From assembly GCA_947372405.1 (NCBI GenBank), contig CANBTO010000058.1, forward strand, positions 1 through 14,954: a stretch of 14,954 nucleotides of DNA, given 5' to 3'. Source of the DNA: Verrucomicrobiaceae bacterium (GTDB lineage Bacteria; Verrucomicrobiota; Verrucomicrobiae; Verrucomicrobiales; Akkermansiaceae). Positions 13,285 to 14,954 of this stretch are shown here, piece by piece (within the stretch, counting starts at the first letter, position 1; each line of letters starts with the position of its first letter). Below the pieces are notes generated by a model that was not told the DNA's origin, searched no databases, and saw only the letters and a program-made list of their open reading frames with translations. A program made the translations under genes and the position numbers.

Positions 13285-14954
13285 ATGAAACCAACATCCA
13301 CACTCCGATCCTTCCTCGTCATCGCCGGCACTTCCCTGCTCGCGATTTCCTACTCCCACGGCCAAACCCTGGCAGATTCCTACCTCACAAGCCTGGATGT
13401 CTCCGCGCCCGTGACGCTCAACCCCAGTGGTGGCTTCGCTTCCTTCATGGTTGGCCCCATCACCGGCTCCTCCACCCTCACGATCGCGGGCGGTTTTACT
13501 CAAACCACTGGTACCAACGGCGCCGTGTCGCTCACGAACAATGGCAGCAGCAACACCTTCAGCGGCAACATCATCGTGGGCTCGGGCACGCTCCGCATCG
13601 CCTTCAGCCCCTTCGCCGCCAACGGCGGCTTCACCGCCCCAAGCATGACTTCCAGCAACACGATCACCCTCAATCGCGCTGGAATCCTGGCCATCGATGA
13701 CAACGCGACCGGCGGCTACACCGCCAACCGCTTCGGCACCGGCGGAAGCTATCCGGCCGTCAACCTGGCCGGTGGCACAATCAACCTCAACGGCCTCAAC
13801 AATGCCTCCAGCTCGGTCCAGACTCTCGGCGCGCTGACCTCATCCGGCCAGGGAACCCTCAACGTCACCCGCAACACCAGCGGCACCCCGACCCTGACTT
13901 TCTCGAGCCTGGCGATCAGCAGCGGTTCGCTCCTCACCTTCAACGGCACCGCCCTCGGCACCGGCACCAATGATGCGCGCATCACTTTCACCTCCGCTCC
14001 CTCAAACACCAACGGCATCCTGGCCGGGGCGCGGTTCTACAGTGGCTCCGCCGGCACCAGTGAATTTGTCACCTATGGTGCTAACGGTGTTCGCTCCTTC
14101 ACGGCTGGGGATTACACCGCTTATGCTGCGAATGACATCAATGGTGCCACCTCGACCCAAAACGTTCTTATGTCGGGAACGGGCGCGACGGTGGCGCTGA
14201 CTGCGGATACGACCGTCAACTCGCTGAATTTTAGTGGCACTGGTGGAACCGGTTGGGCGATGGCGAATAAACTGACCATTGTCAGTGGTATGTTTTTGAG
14301 GACTGGAAATAACAGTGACCCAAATATCACGTCGGGCACGCTGACCGCCGGTAACGGCACGGATAACATCGACCTGAATGTCATCGTCGCGCAGAATAAC
14401 ATGACCATCAACGCCGTGATCGCCGACAACGGCTCCAGCAAAGTCACCTTGGTGAAAAGCGGTGATGGACGCTCGCTGACGCTGAATACCGGCACGAACA
14501 ACACCTACACCGGCGGAACCTCTGTGGTGGGCGGCACGCTCACCACCGGCAGTACCGCCAGCCGCCGCTACCTGGGCACGGGCAAGGCGACTGTGGATGG
14601 TGAGTCCACCTTGAGTCTCGGCAACGTCGGCGGTACCTCGTTCAGCGGGTCACTCGCAAATCCAACCTTCACCGCCACCAACGGCGGCAAGATCAGCATT
14701 TCGAACAACAACCACGGCAGCGTCGAATTCTACAACATCGGCGCGAACAGCATCATCGCCGGTAGTTCCGGTTCGGGCACCGGCCTCGCCAGCCTCACCC
14801 GCGGCAGCACCATCACCCTCGCCTCCGGTGCGATCATCGGTCACAGCACCGTCCTGAGCACCGCGCTGAACCTCACCACAGGCACCATCCAGAGCCTCGG
14901 TAGCAGTGCCGACCTGTTTTACGGTCTCAATACAACCCAGAACAATTCGGGCGG
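13285..14954 (+). CDS. exported autotransporter-associated beta-strand-repeat surface protein (partial, runs off window end)
   Basis: 556 codons are open from the ATG at 13285 to the window end, with no stop. MKPTSTLRSFLVIAGTSLLAISYSHG is a signal peptide (cleavage near residues 26-30). The rest is rich in Gly, Thr, Ser and Asn and reads as repeated short beta strands. Two copies fit the autotransporter-associated (PATR-type) repeat, with the pattern N-T-Y/F-x-G...V-x-G-G-T-L: NTFSGNIIVGSGTLRI (90-105) and NTYTGGTSVVGGTLTTG (406-422). Such proteins form long beta-helices at the cell surface. In Verrucomicrobiota they often end in a PEP-CTERM sorting signal, which would lie outside this window. 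No Shine-Dalgarno sequence precedes the start. Minus-strand ORFs here are shadows. Confidence 0.88.
   Translation, partial: MKPTSTLRSFLVIAGTSLLAISYSHGQTLADSYLTSLDVSAPVTLNPSGGFASFMVGPITGSSTLTIAGGFTQTTGTNGAVSLTNNGSSNTFSGNIIVGSGTLRIAFSPFAANGGFTAPSMTSSNTITLNRAGILAIDDNATGGYTANRFGTGGSYPAVNLAGGTINLNGLNNASSSVQTLGALTSSGQGTLNVTRNTSGTPTLTFSSLAISSGSLLTFNGTALGTGTNDARITFTSAPSNTNGILAGARFYSGSAGTSEFVTYGANGVRSFTAGDYTAYAANDINGATSTQNVLMSGTGATVALTADTTVNSLNFSGTGGTGWAMANKLTIVSGMFLRTGNNSDPNITSGTLTAGNGTDNIDLNVIVAQNNMTINAVIADNGSSKVTLVKSGDGRSLTLNTGTNNTYTGGTSVVGGTLTTGSTASRRYLGTGKATVDGESTLSLGNVGGTSFSGSLANPTFTATNGGKISISNNNHGSVEFYNIGANSIIAGSSGSGTGLASLTRGSTITLASGAIIGHSTVLSTALNLTTGTIQSLGSSADLFYGLNTTQNNSG

Overview
The window looks like chromosomal DNA from a member of the Verrucomicrobiota (Luteolibacter or a relative). 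This is an inference from gene content, not from a marker gene. The pointers are high GC, small membrane proteins with an N-terminal NPYxPP motif, a secreted cytochrome c/copper-monooxygenase-like protein beside a secreted redoxin, a GntR-headed regulator with a LacI-type sensor domain, a long Gly/Ser/Thr/Asn-rich autotransporter-repeat surface protein, and starts that mostly lack a clear Shine-Dalgarno sequence. No tRNA, rRNA, CRISPR array or complete insertion sequence was seen.

Layout. 75-1841 (+) is an ABC exporter half-transporter. It converges with two tandem minus-strand paralogues (1854-3182 and the shorter 3246-3773), membrane proteins of unknown function that share a near-identical start region. 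3902-7278 (+) is a defence-type block: vapB, vapC and a type I restriction subunit hsdR are chained by two successive 4-bp ATGA overlaps. hsdR is broken. Its reading frame runs to 6434 but leaves the family sequence near 6385. Its natural C-terminus reappears at 7201-7278, and the middle has been replaced by a minus-strand DJ-1/PfpI-family gene (6415-7095). No hsdM or hsdS is present. The broken hsdR also carries a 137-bp palindromic element (5391-5527) inserted in frame just ahead of its Walker A motif.

7279-7431 holds short palindromic repeat debris. 7432-9563 (-) is a two-gene unit with a 4-bp overlap: a secreted cytochrome c/PHM-like/EF-hand protein followed by a secreted redoxin. 9720-12666 (-) is a two-gene unit: a GntR/LacI-type regulator with a palindromic operator-like site just upstream of its start, then 4-alpha-glucanotransferase (malQ). 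12696-13284 is mostly non-coding, with a weak minus-strand ORF, a 12-bp-stem hairpin and a decayed heptamer tandem repeat. From 13285 to the window end runs the first 556 codons of an exported beta-strand-repeat protein.

The most notable items are the split hsdR with its preserved C-terminal scar, the in-frame palindromic element inside it, the vapBC-hsdR coupling, and a recurrent GTTAGAT heptamer that appears six times, including inside two of the palindromic elements.
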